NCBI GenBank assembly: GCA_964530825.1
Contig: CAZHCA010000005.1
Coordinates: 146,015-210,014 of the forward strand
Length of the DNA: 64,000 bases
Direction: 5' to 3'
From: CAZHCA01 sp964530825
GTDB taxonomy: Bacteria > Bacteroidota > Bacteroidia > Chitinophagales > Saprospiraceae
Shown: piece after piece, positions 8,376 through 17,562 of the stretch
How the letters are laid out: the number at the start of each line of letters is the position of its first letter
How positions within the stretch are numbered: the first letter of the stretch is position 1
Program-made: the position numbers and the translations under genes
Notes under the pieces: generated by a model
What the model was told of the DNA's origin: nothing
Database searches by the model: none
Seen by the model: the letters and a program-made list of their open reading frames with translations, nothing else

Positions 8376-9516
8376 AACGTACTTTGCGTCCCTTCCAGCG
8401 GTAAGACTTTTGAAAAAATGTCGCTACGGAAATGGCAGCAATGTACAACGTATGGGCAACCTCCGCATAGGCAAAGCTTTGCAGTAAATCCGTTCGACCA
8501 AAAAAGCGAGCTGCCGCCCGCAAAAAAAGGAAATCGGTTCCGCTTTTGATTCCCCACAATAAAAGGGTCAGCGCGAAGGCCGGGGGTCCTATTGCGATTG
8601 CTTGCAGGGGCGTGAGCAGTATGACCCAGCACCAGAGGGCTGTAAAGGCGTAAACCATAAGTATGTAGGGTCGTGCATAGCTGCCGGTTTTGCTTGCCCA
8701 CCGCAGTCGTTGCTGCCAAAAATCCGCGAGCGTCGACTCAGGGTAAGAAGCCACCTGGTAATCGGCACCCTTCAGAAAACGCATCCTGCCGGGGTAGGCG
8801 GCGGCCAACTTTTGCATGAGCAAAACATCATCACCCGAAGCCTGACGGTCAATACCGGCAAAGCCGTCGACGGCATCGAAAGCTTGCCGGCTGTAGGCAA
8901 AGTTAGCACCATTGGCCAAAAGCAGGTGTCCCGAGTACAGGCCGGCCCCCGTAATGACCATTGTACCCAGGATATCGAGGGACTGAAAGCGCTCGAAGCG
9001 GTTGTTTTCATTTTGAAAAACAACCGGACCGGTAATCGCAACGGCACCCTGCTGGTAGGCTGCGACTGCAGCAGCAACCCACGTCGGTGGCACCCGGCTA
9101 TCGGCATCGGTAGTCAGGACCAGCTCGCCCCGGGCCTGCTCGACCCCCAGGGCTAGCGCTTTCTTCTTGTGGGCACCCTTAGGTTCGGGAAAAAAGCTGG
9201 CGAGGGAAAAAAGCTGTACCCCGCGGTCGGCGTAGGAACGTACTATGGCGGCGGTTTCATCGGTCGAGAAATCATCCAGCACTATGATTTGGAGGGCGGC
9301 AGCCGGATAAGTTTGCCGCAGCAGAGCATCCAGGCAAGTTGCTATGTGACCGGCCTCGTTGCGCGCCGGCACCATCACCGATACCGGAGTTGCATTTTCC
9401 GGAAGGAATTCAGGAGGTGGATGCGCAATTGGGATCTTCTGCCAGGTGCGCCAGAATTCCATCAAAAGCAGTACGTACCCGCCGCCCAGTAGCAAAGAAA
9501 AGCAGAGCCACCACAC
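8374..9516 (-). CDS. Membrane-bound family 2 glycosyltransferase
   Basis: The 380-residue protein opens with one hydrophobic helix (residues 1-20), then a GT-A domain. The nucleotide-sugar region is VPARNEAGH, DDFSTD and TTDADS, where the DxD equivalent is D-A-D. The acceptor side shows GDD and QRLRWASK, the last resembling the QxxRW of processive enzymes. Two or three hydrophobic helices close the protein (about residues 280-370). It probably transfers a sugar to a lipid or polysaccharide at the inner membrane; the product cannot be named. The start is GTG at 9516, six bases after the stop of the small membrane protein upstream, suggesting co-transcription. Confidence 0.88.
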   Translation of the reverse strand: MWWLCFSLLLGGGYVLLLMEFWRTWQKIPIAHPPPEFLPENATPVSVMVPARNEAGHIATCLDALLRQTYPAAALQIIVLDDFSTDETAAIVRSYADRGVQLFSLASFFPEPKGAHKKKALALGVEQARGELVLTTDADSRVPPTWVAAAVAAYQQGAVAITGPVVFQNENNRFERFQSLDILGTMVITGAGLYSGHLLLANGANFAYSRQAFDAVDGFAGIDRQASGDDVLLMQKLAAAYPGRMRFLKGADYQVASYPESTLADFWQQRLRWASKTGSYARPYILMVYAFTALWCWVILLTPLQAIAIGPPAFALTLLLWGIKSGTDFLFLRAAARFFGRTDLLQSFAYAEVAHTLYIAAISVATFFQKSYRWKGRKVR

Positions 9517-9522
9517 AAATGG

Positions 9523-9987
9523 TTAGTCAAATAGTTCTTCATAATCGCCTTCGTTGGCAGAACGACGCGTCCGCTCACGCTCCCGGCGCCCTAGTCGCCG
9601 GCTGTCCAGCTCCTCGTAGTCGATGAGTTGCCCCTGCTCACGCCGGCGAATTTCTTCCTCCACGTCGGCCAGACGTTTTTTGAACAGTGCTTTGATCAGC
9701 AAAAAGGCGCTCACAATCGGAAACCCGATAATCGTCAGTACGGTGCCACCGACTCCCAGCAGCAAATCACGCCGGTAGAGGCTAATCACCCACTTACCGT
9801 AATCGATCACCACCTTGCGGTTGATGATCAGGGCGGCAATGAGCATCAGCGGTGACAGGTAATACAAGATGCGAAAGACGAACCGGGACAACATGAACAG
9901 AACCACCAAAAATAGGATAATGGCTAGTATGCCGCCAAAGTTATTCAGCGGGTTACCCCGCATTTCGTAAGAGGTTTTCTTTTTCAT
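9523..9987 (-). CDS. Small membrane protein of unknown function
   Basis: I do not recognise this 154-residue protein. Near residues 18-60 are two strongly hydrophobic stretches, a third lies near 75-100, and the last 50 residues are highly charged (RRREQGQ, RRERERTRR), probably cytoplasmic. The start is the ATG at 9987 (M-K-K-K-T-S-Y-E); the frame extends upstream only through a TTG. It leads directly into the glycosyltransferase gene with a 6-base gap, so a role in the same membrane process is possible. The 283 bases upstream, to the divergent thioredoxin gene, hold that gene's promoter and nothing else clear. Confidence 0.75.
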   Translation of the reverse strand: MKKKTSYEMRGNPLNNFGGILAIILFLVVLFMLSRFVFRILYYLSPLMLIAALIINRKVVIDYGKWVISLYRRDLLLGVGGTVLTIIGFPIVSAFLLIKALFKKRLADVEEEIRRREQGQLIDYEELDSRRLGRRERERTRRSANEGDYEELFD

Positions 9988-10227
9988 AATCAGGGATGAT
10001 TCCGGCCCATCGATAAGGTTTTTCAACTCTATGTAGAACCGGTAACTGCTACTTTGCTTTTATTTTAAGCTAAGCCTAACACTTAATCAACTATTTTTCG
10101 AAAAATAATGTTGCCCGGCCCGCCTTCTTACTCGACTAGTAAGCTTATTCCGCCGATCACTGCAAAAGCCCCTTCGCCTGACGACGGCCCGGCGACGCAA
10201 TTGTTCTTCAGATGCCGAGGCCGGAAC

Positions 10228-10259
10228 TTTGCGTATCCACCATAATCCTTCTAATTTTA
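10228..10259 (+). promoter_or_regulatory. Candidate -33/-7 promoter of the TlpA-like gene
   Basis: TTTG at 10228-10231 and TAATTTTA at 10252-10259 are separated by 20 bases. The second box differs from TAnnTTTG only at its last base. The start codon follows 11 bases later, which leaves a very short leader. Confidence 0.45.
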
Positions 10260-10270
10260 CGGTAAAAAAT

Positions 10271-11638
10271 ATGCGCGCTGCTCTTACCCTTTTCGGCTTC
10301 TTGGGTCTCTTGATGATTCTGCCTTTTTTTTCATCTGCACAGAATGGTAAGCAGGACACCACCCACATCAGGTGTGCATTTACCGGTTGTGAGACACCAG
10401 TGCTCACCCTAATGCAATTCGATGGGTTCCAGTTTTTCCCCATCCAACAGGCAGAGGTGTTGGCGCCCGATACGTTCTTATTTTCTCTGCCCACGCCCGA
10501 TTTTGGCTTTTATTACATCAGCAATGCTTCCGGTAAGCGGTTCATGCTTTTGCTGGGAGAAGGTCGAGACCTGACGCTAACCGGCAATTGCGCAACCATG
10601 GACGAAATCCAACTCTCTGGCTCCGCACTTAATGCGCACTATGTCAATATGAAAAAACAGATGGACCAATATCGGGTACAAGCCAACCAATTGCTACGTT
10701 CGCACATGCAAACGGCCGACGAAGAGGAGCAAGCAGCCCTGGTACACCGCATGCGCAAAGTGGACTCGCTGCAAATTGCTTTTCTCGATTCCATGCGCCA
10801 GGCGCAGCCCTTCCTGTCTAATGTAGTTGCAGTCAACACGTATTTGTCTTTTCCGGGCAGCGGACAGGATTACCCCGATCAATTCAATTATTTCGCCAAT
10901 ACCTTTTTTCAGTTCGCCGACTTCAACGACCAAGCTTATGCGCATAATCCCTGGGTGTACCAAAGCTTTCGGGAGTATGCCTTTTCCCTGGCTCAGCTAT
11001 CGCGCGACCCAGCCAAGGTTCAAGCCTATATTGAGGAGGAATTCACCGACATCAAAACCGAGCCCACCCGCCGAATGGCACTCAGCGGCATCCTGTCCGG
11101 GCTGAACAGACGCAATGATGCCTACCTCTATTTTGCTCAACTTTTTGTCGATGAATACGGAGCCGATTACCCTCCACTGGCAGATCGCATTGAGAAAGAG
11201 ATCAAGAAAAAACACAAACTCAGCGTCGGATCCGTAGCGCCGGATTTCGCACAGCAAACTCCTGGAGGCGAATCCCTGGCGCTGAGCGACTTGCGCGGCC
11301 GCGTGGTATTGGTCGACTTTTGGGCGAGTTGGTGCGGCCCCTGTCGCAAGGAGAACCCGCGCGTACGTTCGGTGTACGAAAAATACCGCGACCGTGGCTT
11401 CGAGATCCTGGGCGTCAGCCTCGACCGCAATAAAGACTCCTGGGAGCGTGCCATTGCTGCCGACCAACTGCCTTGGCCTCAGGTGAGCGATCTAAAAGGG
11501 TGGAAAAATGAAGTTGCTCAGCTGTACCAGGTACGTTCGATCCCTATGACTTACCTAATTGACGAAGAGGGCAAGGTAATTGCCAAAAACCTGCGGGGAG
11601 CATCCCTTGAACGCAAGCTGCAGGAAATTTTCCCCTAA
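10271..11638 (+). CDS. Secreted TlpA/ResA-like thiol-disulfide oxidoreductase
   Basis: The 455-residue protein has a signal peptide (residues 1 to about 24, ending FFSSAQ), a long N-terminal region of about 290 residues, and a C-terminal thioredoxin fold. That fold contains WASWCGPCRKENP, with redox cysteines C355 and C358, and the cis-Pro region SIPMTYLI. The N-terminal region resembles the DUF4369-type extension common in Bacteroidota TlpA proteins. It would act in the periplasm, reducing or exchanging disulfides, for example in cytochrome or secreted-protein maturation. I start at the ATG at 10271 because it gives a proper signal peptide. It stands just before dipeptidyl-peptidase IV on the same strand, 78 bases away. 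Confidence 0.9.
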   Translation: MRAALTLFGFLGLLMILPFFSSAQNGKQDTTHIRCAFTGCETPVLTLMQFDGFQFFPIQQAEVLAPDTFLFSLPTPDFGFYYISNASGKRFMLLLGEGRDLTLTGNCATMDEIQLSGSALNAHYVNMKKQMDQYRVQANQLLRSHMQTADEEEQAALVHRMRKVDSLQIAFLDSMRQAQPFLSNVVAVNTYLSFPGSGQDYPDQFNYFANTFFQFADFNDQAYAHNPWVYQSFREYAFSLAQLSRDPAKVQAYIEEEFTDIKTEPTRRMALSGILSGLNRRNDAYLYFAQLFVDEYGADYPPLADRIEKEIKKKHKLSVGSVAPDFAQQTPGGESLALSDLRGRVVLVDFWASWCGPCRKENPRVRSVYEKYRDRGFEILGVSLDRNKDSWERAIAADQLPWPQVSDLKGWKNEVAQLYQVRSIPMTYLIDEEGKVIAKNLRGASLERKLQEIFP

Positions 11639-11716
11639 GAAACTATAACGTTCCGTGGGTTTTCTAGTGGAATTTGTATCTTTTACCTTGCTTCTTTTTT
11701 GAAAAAAATTGATCCT

Positions 11717-13963
11717 ATGAAGTTCCGGCAATGGTTCCTGTTGGGCTGGCTTTTGGTAAGCCCGTTCCTGCTTTTTGCGCAACAGCGTATTTCCCTAAAA
11801 GACATTTGGCTCGACTATGATTTTTCGGCAAAAAGCGTACCGGGATTCAATTTCCTTGCAGACGGGCAGCGCTACACCCGGTTAGAAGAAAACGCGATCC
11901 AGATTTACGACCTTACCACCGGAGAACGGACAGGGACCCTGTTGGACGCCGCTGCTCTCTCGGGTCAGGCAGGATTCGACGGCAATTTACAAGGGTATGC
12001 TTTCAGTGAAGACGAACAAAAAATCCTGCTCTACAATCAGCAGGAACGTATCTACCGGCGATCCAGACGGGCCCAGTACTTCCTCTACGACCGCGAAACG
12101 GAAAGCCTGGCAGCTCTTTTCCCGGAAGGAAAAGTACGCTATGCAACCTTTAGCCCACAAGGCAACAAGGTAGCTTTCGTCTACGGTAATAACCTCTATT
12201 TTAATGATCTGGAGCGCAATGAGATCATTCAGGTGACCACAGACGGCAAGCCCAACGCCATCATCAACGGCGCTGTGGACTGGGTATATGAGGAAGAATT
12301 CGGATTTGCTCGCGGTTTTCAGTGGTCGCCCGATGGAAATAAAATAGCTTTTTACCGTTTTGATGAGTCGAGGGTAAAAGAGTTTACCATGACCAATTAC
12401 CGGGGAGATCTGTACCCCGAATACGTCACCTTTAAGTACCCCAAGGTCGGAGAAGAAAATTCGAAGGTAGGCGTGCGGATCTACGATATCCAATCCAAAA
12501 AAACCATGGATGCCGAAATTCGCGACCAAGTAGAGTACATCCCGCGGATCAAATGGACACAAGACCCTGAACAGTTATGTATCTATCTGATGAACCGTCA
12601 CCAGAGTGATGTAGAGCTTTTGTTGGTTAATGCCCGCAATGGTACAGGCAGGACCCTCTTCCGCGAAAAAGACGAGCGCTACATTGCCGAAGCGGTCCTG
12701 GACAACCTAACGTTTCTCAAAGACGGCAAGCACTTCATTTGGACTAGCGAGCAGGACGGCTGGCACCACATTTACCTGTATGATATGAAGGGTAAGCTGG
12801 TGCGGCAACTGACCAAAGGCGACTGGGAGATCACCCAGTTCTACGGTGTAGATGAGGAGCGCGGTCACTTGTATTTCCAGTCGGCCCAGCCAACGCCCAT
12901 GCAGCGCCAGATCGCACGCGTAGATCTGGATGGCGGTAACCGGAAAAACATAGCAGCCGAAACAGGTTGGAATACTGCCCAATTCAGTAGCACGTTTGAT
13001 TATTTCGTGCTCAATCATTCTACAATCAACCAGCCACCTACCTACACCGTTATGAACCGGCAAGGCCGGGAATTGCGGGCAATAGAGACCAATACGGACC
13101 TCCGGAAAAAGCAAAAGACCTTTGGGGTCGGGGATGTTTCCTTCTTTAAATTTACCACGCGTTACGGTGTAGACCTCAACGGCTGGATGATTAAGCCTAC
13201 CAATTTCGAAGTTGACCGCCAGTACCCATTACTCCTTTTCGTATACGGCGGTCCGGGCTCGCAGCAGGTGGTCGATAGCTGGAAAGGCCAAAACTATTGG
13301 TGGTTCCAGATGCTGGCTCAGAAAGGCTTCGTCGTGGCCTGTGTCGACAACCGCGGGACCGGCGGGCGTGGGTCGGAATTCAAAAAAACGACCTACCAAC
13401 GTCTGGGCGATTACGAAACCGAAGACCAGATTGCAACTGCTAATTACCTGGGCAGCCTTTCGTACGTCAACCGCAGCCGTATTGGTGTTTTTGGTTGGAG
13501 CTATGGCGGATATTTGGCTTCGCTCTGCATTCTTAAGGGGAATAACTTATTCCGCTCGGCAATTGCGGTGGCGCCGGTTACCAACTGGAAGTGGTACGAC
13601 ACTATTTATACCGAACGCTACATGCAGACCAAGGAGGAAAACCCGGATGGCTACGAGAATAACTCACCGGTAAATTTCGCCGATCGCCTTCGCGGCAATT
13701 ACTTGTTGGTGCACGGCATGGGCGACGACAATGTCCATTTCCAACACACCGCTGAAATGGCCAACGCTTTAGTGAAAGCCAACCGGCAATTCGACACTTA
13801 TTTTTATCCCAATCGAAACCACGGCATCTACGGGGGAAACACCCGTTACCATCTGTACCGAAAGATGACTAGCTTTTTGGAGGAAACCCTGGTAAGCGGT
13901 GAAAAAGATAAAGAAAACGAGCCGCTGGAGTATATCGTCAAGCCCCAGACCAACGACCAGTGA
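11717..13963 (+). CDS. Dipeptidyl-peptidase IV (S9B family serine peptidase)
   Basis: The 748-residue exopeptidase removes X-Pro or X-Ala dipeptides from the N-terminus of peptides. A signal peptide ends at about residue 22 (LLFAQ). The beta-propeller carries DWVYEEEF, whose paired glutamates bind the substrate amino group and separate DPP IV from other S9 enzymes. The C-terminal alpha/beta-hydrolase domain has the nucleophile S595 in GWSYGG, the Asp in GMGDDNVHF (D670 or D671) and H702 in NRNHG. The length is normal. The start is ATG 11717; an upstream TTG at 11699 would spoil the signal peptide. It is likely periplasmic or surface-exposed and used in peptide feeding. Confidence 0.95.
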   Translation: MKFRQWFLLGWLLVSPFLLFAQQRISLKDIWLDYDFSAKSVPGFNFLADGQRYTRLEENAIQIYDLTTGERTGTLLDAAALSGQAGFDGNLQGYAFSEDEQKILLYNQQERIYRRSRRAQYFLYDRETESLAALFPEGKVRYATFSPQGNKVAFVYGNNLYFNDLERNEIIQVTTDGKPNAIINGAVDWVYEEEFGFARGFQWSPDGNKIAFYRFDESRVKEFTMTNYRGDLYPEYVTFKYPKVGEENSKVGVRIYDIQSKKTMDAEIRDQVEYIPRIKWTQDPEQLCIYLMNRHQSDVELLLVNARNGTGRTLFREKDERYIAEAVLDNLTFLKDGKHFIWTSEQDGWHHIYLYDMKGKLVRQLTKGDWEITQFYGVDEERGHLYFQSAQPTPMQRQIARVDLDGGNRKNIAAETGWNTAQFSSTFDYFVLNHSTINQPPTYTVMNRQGRELRAIETNTDLRKKQKTFGVGDVSFFKFTTRYGVDLNGWMIKPTNFEVDRQYPLLLFVYGGPGSQQVVDSWKGQNYWWFQMLAQKGFVVACVDNRGTGGRGSEFKKTTYQRLGDYETEDQIATANYLGSLSYVNRSRIGVFGWSYGGYLASLCILKGNNLFRSAIAVAPVTNWKWYDTIYTERYMQTKEENPDGYENNSPVNFADRLRGNYLLVHGMGDDNVHFQHTAEMANALVKANRQFDTYFYPNRNHGIYGGNTRYHLYRKMTSFLEETLVSGEKDKENEPLEYIVKPQTNDQ

Positions 13964-14039
13964 TTAACCCGGGGAACTTTTCGTTCGGCAAGGCGGTTGA
14001 ACAACATTCTGGAAAAGCACGAAAACCACAACCGAAAGC

Positions 14040-14513
14040 ATGGCGAATTCCAATAAAAAAGCAAAAAAAATAGAGGTGGTCAACCGCAGGGCCACGCATG
14101 AATACAAATTCATCGACAAGTATGAAGCGGGAATTGTATTGCAGGGTACCGAAATCAAAGCTATACGTGGCGGAAAAATTAGCCTGAGCGACGCCTATTG
14201 TTATTTCGACAATGGCGAGCTCTATGTTAAGAGCATGTACATCTCGGAGTACGAAAACGGCACTTACGCCAATCACGACCCACGCCGAACCCGGAAACTG
14301 CTCCTGAAGCGAGCCGAGCTACGCAAACTCGAACGCCGGGTAAAAGAACGTGGATTTACAATTGTCCCTTATCGGCTATACCTTACGGACCGTGGTTTTG
14401 CTAAGCTAGAGATTGCTTTGGCTCAGGGTAAAGCAGTTTACGATAAACGCCAATCGATCAAGGAAAAAGATACCAAGCGAGAGCTTGATCGGATGAAGAA
14501 AGTTCGTCTCTAA
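14040..14513 (+). CDS. smpB: SsrA-binding protein SmpB
   Basis: This 157-residue RNA-binding protein brings tmRNA to stalled ribosomes in trans-translation. The family blocks ATHEYKFIDKYEAGIVLQGTE, then E-I-K-A-I-R, and YENGTYANHDPRRTRKLLL are present, and the basic C-terminal tail ends R-M-K-K-V-R-L. Length and start are standard. The gene overlaps nothing and lies 3 bases before the alpha/beta hydrolase, suggesting one transcript. No tmRNA gene is visible in the window. Confidence 0.97.
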   Translation: MANSNKKAKKIEVVNRRATHEYKFIDKYEAGIVLQGTEIKAIRGGKISLSDAYCYFDNGELYVKSMYISEYENGTYANHDPRRTRKLLLKRAELRKLERRVKERGFTIVPYRLYLTDRGFAKLEIALAQGKAVYDKRQSIKEKDTKRELDRMKKVRL

Positions 14514-14516
14514 GTT

Positions 14517-15326
14517 ATGCGGGAGGCCTTTCTGCAAATGCCTGCAGGGCGAGTTCAGGTGACCCAATACGGAGATGGCCCCCGTTTGCTAATCGCCCTG
14601 CATGGTTATGGAGATAACGGACGTTCCTTTCTGCCGATGGGACAGGCCCTGTCGGGAGCTCTCACAGTACTGGTTCCCGACCTTCCCTTCCACGGACAAA
14701 CCCGCTGGCAATCCAACCGCTTCGAGCCGGGCGATATTCTACAAATGTTGTCTTACCTGCAGCGTTCCATGGGGGCCGACCACTTTTCTCTTTTGGGTCA
14801 TAGTATGGGCGGTCGCCTGGCTTTGCACTTACTGCCCGATTTAGTCGACCGGCTGGATCATTTGTTTTTACTTGCTCCCGACGGACTAGCTACCCCCAGC
14901 ACGCAATTAGCTGACCATTGTCCATTGTGGCTGCGCCTCCGGCTGGCCCGTTTGACGGAAAGTCCGGCCTGGCGCCGGCGCATCGTATTTTGGGCGGAGC
15001 GAATTGGCTTAATCAATCGCTATGACCGCCTTTTCCTGGATCATCACTTGAACGATGAGACCCGGCAAAAGCGATTGTTCCATACCTGGGCCTCCATGGC
15101 TGCTTTTCCCGCCCGGGGAGACGAAATGTGGCAAAAACTAGAGCGCGGTAGAGTGCCTACTGCACTATTCGTCGGGCGCAATGATCCGCTAGTTATGCTT
15201 AATAAACTGGAAAGGCGCATACAGGGCATGGATCACCTCCAGTGCTACTTGCTCGACCGGGGACACCGGCTTATCCGGGAAAGCGAAGTCGCGCAGTACA
15301 TCAAAGCGAAATTGATAGCTCGTTGA
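14517..15326 (+). CDS. Alpha/beta-fold hydrolase
   Basis: The 269-residue protein has the oxyanion-hole region LHGYGDNGRSF and the nucleophile elbow GHSMGG with S96. A later NDP stretch could hold the acid and GHRLI the catalytic histidine. A helical lid lies between (about residues 125-195). No signal peptide is seen, so it is probably cytoplasmic. The substrate cannot be told: esterases, acyl-transferring enzymes and haloperoxidase-like enzymes share this layout. The gene lies 3 bases after smpB and converges on the barrel protein 8 bases away. Confidence 0.85.
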   Translation: MREAFLQMPAGRVQVTQYGDGPRLLIALHGYGDNGRSFLPMGQALSGALTVLVPDLPFHGQTRWQSNRFEPGDILQMLSYLQRSMGADHFSLLGHSMGGRLALHLLPDLVDRLDHLFLLAPDGLATPSTQLADHCPLWLRLRLARLTESPAWRRRIVFWAERIGLINRYDRLFLDHHLNDETRQKRLFHTWASMAAFPARGDEMWQKLERGRVPTALFVGRNDPLVMLNKLERRIQGMDHLQCYLLDRGHRLIRESEVAQYIKAKLIAR

Positions 15327-15334
15327 TATGGAAC

Positions 15335-16765
15335 CTATCGTTTCAGCCTTACCCGGATACCGGTATGGAGCGAAACGGTATTCAGCCGGTCGCGGTAGGG
15401 GCCAAACCCATCGGCGAAATAGCCCAGGGAATGCTGGTAGGTCGATTGCGTAAATACACTCCACTGGCCGTGGATCAGGTATTCCAGCCCTATTCCAGCA
15501 TTGGCCGTGATGAAGGCATTTTCACGGAAGGAGCCATCCTCAAACCAGCCCCCCCTAAAGTCGTTTAGCAGGGAACTCTTGCTAAAGCCGACATTGGAAG
15601 ATCCCGCCGCTGCACCAAGGACAGGATCCTGGCCTGAGATATAATAATTCGCTTCGAAAGCCACTTGCAGCGACATCCCCGCAACAGCGTAGAAACGCCA
15701 GTGCTTATTCTGGACCAGGTTATAACGAACGTTGATCGGAAGATTAATAATATTTAGTTCTACTCCGCGAAGTTTGTTGGTAGAATAACCGGAAATGAAA
15801 TCGCCCTCGATGTGGTAAATTTCCGGATTGTATTGCTTAGCGGTATAGATAAAACCAGAGCCGAATTCCCAGCGACCGGTTTCTAACCCTATGCTAATGC
15901 CACCGCTGTAGCCCATGGTAAAAGCTTCCAGTCCATTGAAAGCCAGCGTACTCTGTCCGGGCACCATGACCTGGTTGAAATCGACACCCCCAAACATACC
16001 TATATTCCAGTAGGAAGACTTGGGGCCTGCAAAGACAACATTCGGCAAGGATGCAACAGCAAGTCCCAAGGTAGCCTGCGCTGGGGGCAGCTCGGCAATC
16101 GACTCAAAAGACGAGTAATCTGAATGATCGGCCGGTATCTTTTTCTGGTCATCAGGCAAAGCATGAATTGCCGTAATTTTTTTGGCAGGCAATGGGGCAA
16201 GCACTAGGTCTTCGGAAGCAGTACCGGTCAGGCCGGCCGGAATGGCTGCTTTCTGACGGATGGGAGTTACTTTGGAAATAGCTTTAGCGGGTAGCTCATC
16301 GAACTCTAGTAGCCGGGCCGTAAGGGAAGAAGCCTCAGGCGCCGGCATTGACGGCCGTTGGGATGGGTTTTCCCCTCTACCCAGCATTTGGCCGGGGGTG
16401 GGCAAAGAGACCTCGGGAGAAGGGTCGGCAGGCATTTGCGGACCGAACTGCATCCACAGCAGAAGCATGAATAAAACAGCAGAAATTTCGACCAGCTTGT
16501 AGCGCAAAATGGTACGTGGGCGGGCAAACTCTCGTTCGAGCAAACGTGCCATCATGCGCCAATTTTGCGGGGCATAACTGGTCTCATACCCCCTGAGCTT
16601 CTGGTAGACGATAGCATCCAAAGCATCGGGCTCAGCAGGCGCTTGCTCAGCACCTTCGGCTTCGTCGAGCTTTTTTTCCATCCTGGCCCAGTCGCTTGCA
16701 GGTAGTGGCACCTTTAAACCGCCAAGTTTCGATTTTATAATGTTGTCTAACTCCCTATTCTCCAT
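15335..16765 (-). CDS. Anti-sigma-like membrane protein with outer-membrane barrel-type C-terminus
   Basis: I do not recognise a named family. The 476-residue protein starts with a soluble acidic region that twice contains a W-x-x-M helix motif (SDWARMEKKL and QNWRMMARLL), followed by one membrane helix at about residues 86-105. A Pro/Ser-rich linker comes next. From about residue 240 to the end are alternating aromatic beta strands typical of an outer-membrane beta-barrel. Its first bases overlap the ECF sigma factor gene by 11, the usual place of an anti-sigma factor. By analogy the N-terminus may bind the sigma factor, with the barrel-like part as a periplasmic or outer-membrane sensor. 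This is inference from layout. Confidence 0.75.
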   Translation of the reverse strand: MENRELDNIIKSKLGGLKVPLPASDWARMEKKLDEAEGAEQAPAEPDALDAIVYQKLRGYETSYAPQNWRMMARLLEREFARPRTILRYKLVEISAVLFMLLLWMQFGPQMPADPSPEVSLPTPGQMLGRGENPSQRPSMPAPEASSLTARLLEFDELPAKAISKVTPIRQKAAIPAGLTGTASEDLVLAPLPAKKITAIHALPDDQKKIPADHSDYSSFESIAELPPAQATLGLAVASLPNVVFAGPKSSYWNIGMFGGVDFNQVMVPGQSTLAFNGLEAFTMGYSGGISIGLETGRWEFGSGFIYTAKQYNPEIYHIEGDFISGYSTNKLRGVELNIINLPINVRYNLVQNKHWRFYAVAGMSLQVAFEANYYISGQDPVLGAAAGSSNVGFSKSSLLNDFRGGWFEDGSFRENAFITANAGIGLEYLIHGQWSVFTQSTYQHSLGYFADGFGPYRDRLNTVSLHTGIRVRLKR

Positions 16766-17318
16766 AACCGTAAGCGCTCCTGCTGAGTAATTCTTTCAGT
16801 TTGATTCGCGCTTTAACTAAGTTAGAGCGTGATGTACTTTCCGTAATATCTAACAAATCGGCAATCTCCCGGTGGGAATAGCCTTCGATAACATATAAGT
16901 TGAATACCGCCCGGTAAGCTGGCGTCAATTGCTGAATTGCTGCGAGGATTTCCTGCTCGGTACACTGGCTGATAGCATTGGCATCGTTCGAACTAATTTG
17001 GTATGCCTGCTCGATATCTTCCGTACGCCGCCGGATATTCTTTCGGTAAAAATCAATCGAAGTATTGACCATTATGCGCCGGATCCAGGAATTAAGCGAA
17101 GTACCCGGTTGGTAGCGCTCGATATTTTTGAAGACCTTGATGAAACCTTCGTGCAGAATGTCGAGTGCGTCTTCGTTCGAGGTCGCATAACGTAAGCACA
17201 CGCCCATCATTATACCGTAGTATTCCTCGTAAAGCACTTTTTGCGCCCATCGCTCCTGCCGGATACAAGCTTCGATGAGGTCTCTTTCCTCCCGATTGAT
17301 CGTCAATGCGATATCCAT
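16755..17318 (-). CDS. ECF-type RNA polymerase sigma factor
   Basis: The protein of about 187 residues has sigma region 2 (YYGIMMGVCLRYATSNEDALDILHEGFIKVFKNI in two blocks) and region 4 with the helix-turn-helix GYSHREIADLLDITESTSRS. There is no region 1 or 3, as expected of the ECF group. I favour ATG 17318 (M-D-I-A-L-T-I-N-R-E-E-R); an ATG at 17333 is possible. An exact -7 box lies at 17334-17341, so any start further upstream is excluded. The stop overlaps the membrane-anchored barrel gene, so the two are translationally coupled. The stimulus and target genes are unknown. Confidence 0.93.
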   Translation of the reverse strand: MDIALTINREERDLIEACIRQERWAQKVLYEEYYGIMMGVCLRYATSNEDALDILHEGFIKVFKNIERYQPGTSLNSWIRRIMVNTSIDFYRKNIRRRTEDIEQAYQISSNDANAISQCTEQEILAAIQQLTPAYRAVFNLYVIEGYSHREIADLLDITESTSRSNLVKARIKLKELLSRSAYGYGE

Positions 17319-17333
17319 GCATTGGTATTTCAT

Positions 17334-17365
17334 CAAAAATAGCCCAATTCACCCACATACACAAG
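17334..17365 (-). promoter_or_regulatory. Promoter of the ECF sigma factor gene
   Basis: On the minus strand, CTTG (17365-17362), 20 bases, then TATTTTTG (17341-17334), an exact TAnnTTTG box. The layout is that of the housekeeping Bacteroidota sigma factor. It puts the transcript start only a few bases before the first ATG, implying a very short leader. Confidence 0.55.
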
Positions 17366-17562
17366 GCGCTACGAGCTGGCATTGCCCTTAATGCAAAAAG
17401 ATAACGAATGCTTACCAAGCTTTGCTGCTAGCCGGCATGGGGATTGTTCAATTTTTAATAAAATTTTTTGTGTTATAAAGCCTGGTATTGAAAATTTTTT
17501 GTTTTCAAAAATACCGGCAGTTTTGTACCTTTAGCAAGCTTCCGAAATTTTGTAATTTTTCT

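Noticed and set aside
11987..12562. Antisense open frame opposite dipeptidyl-peptidase IV
   Set aside because: It lies wholly within a well-supported gene, with no start signal or recognisable domain.
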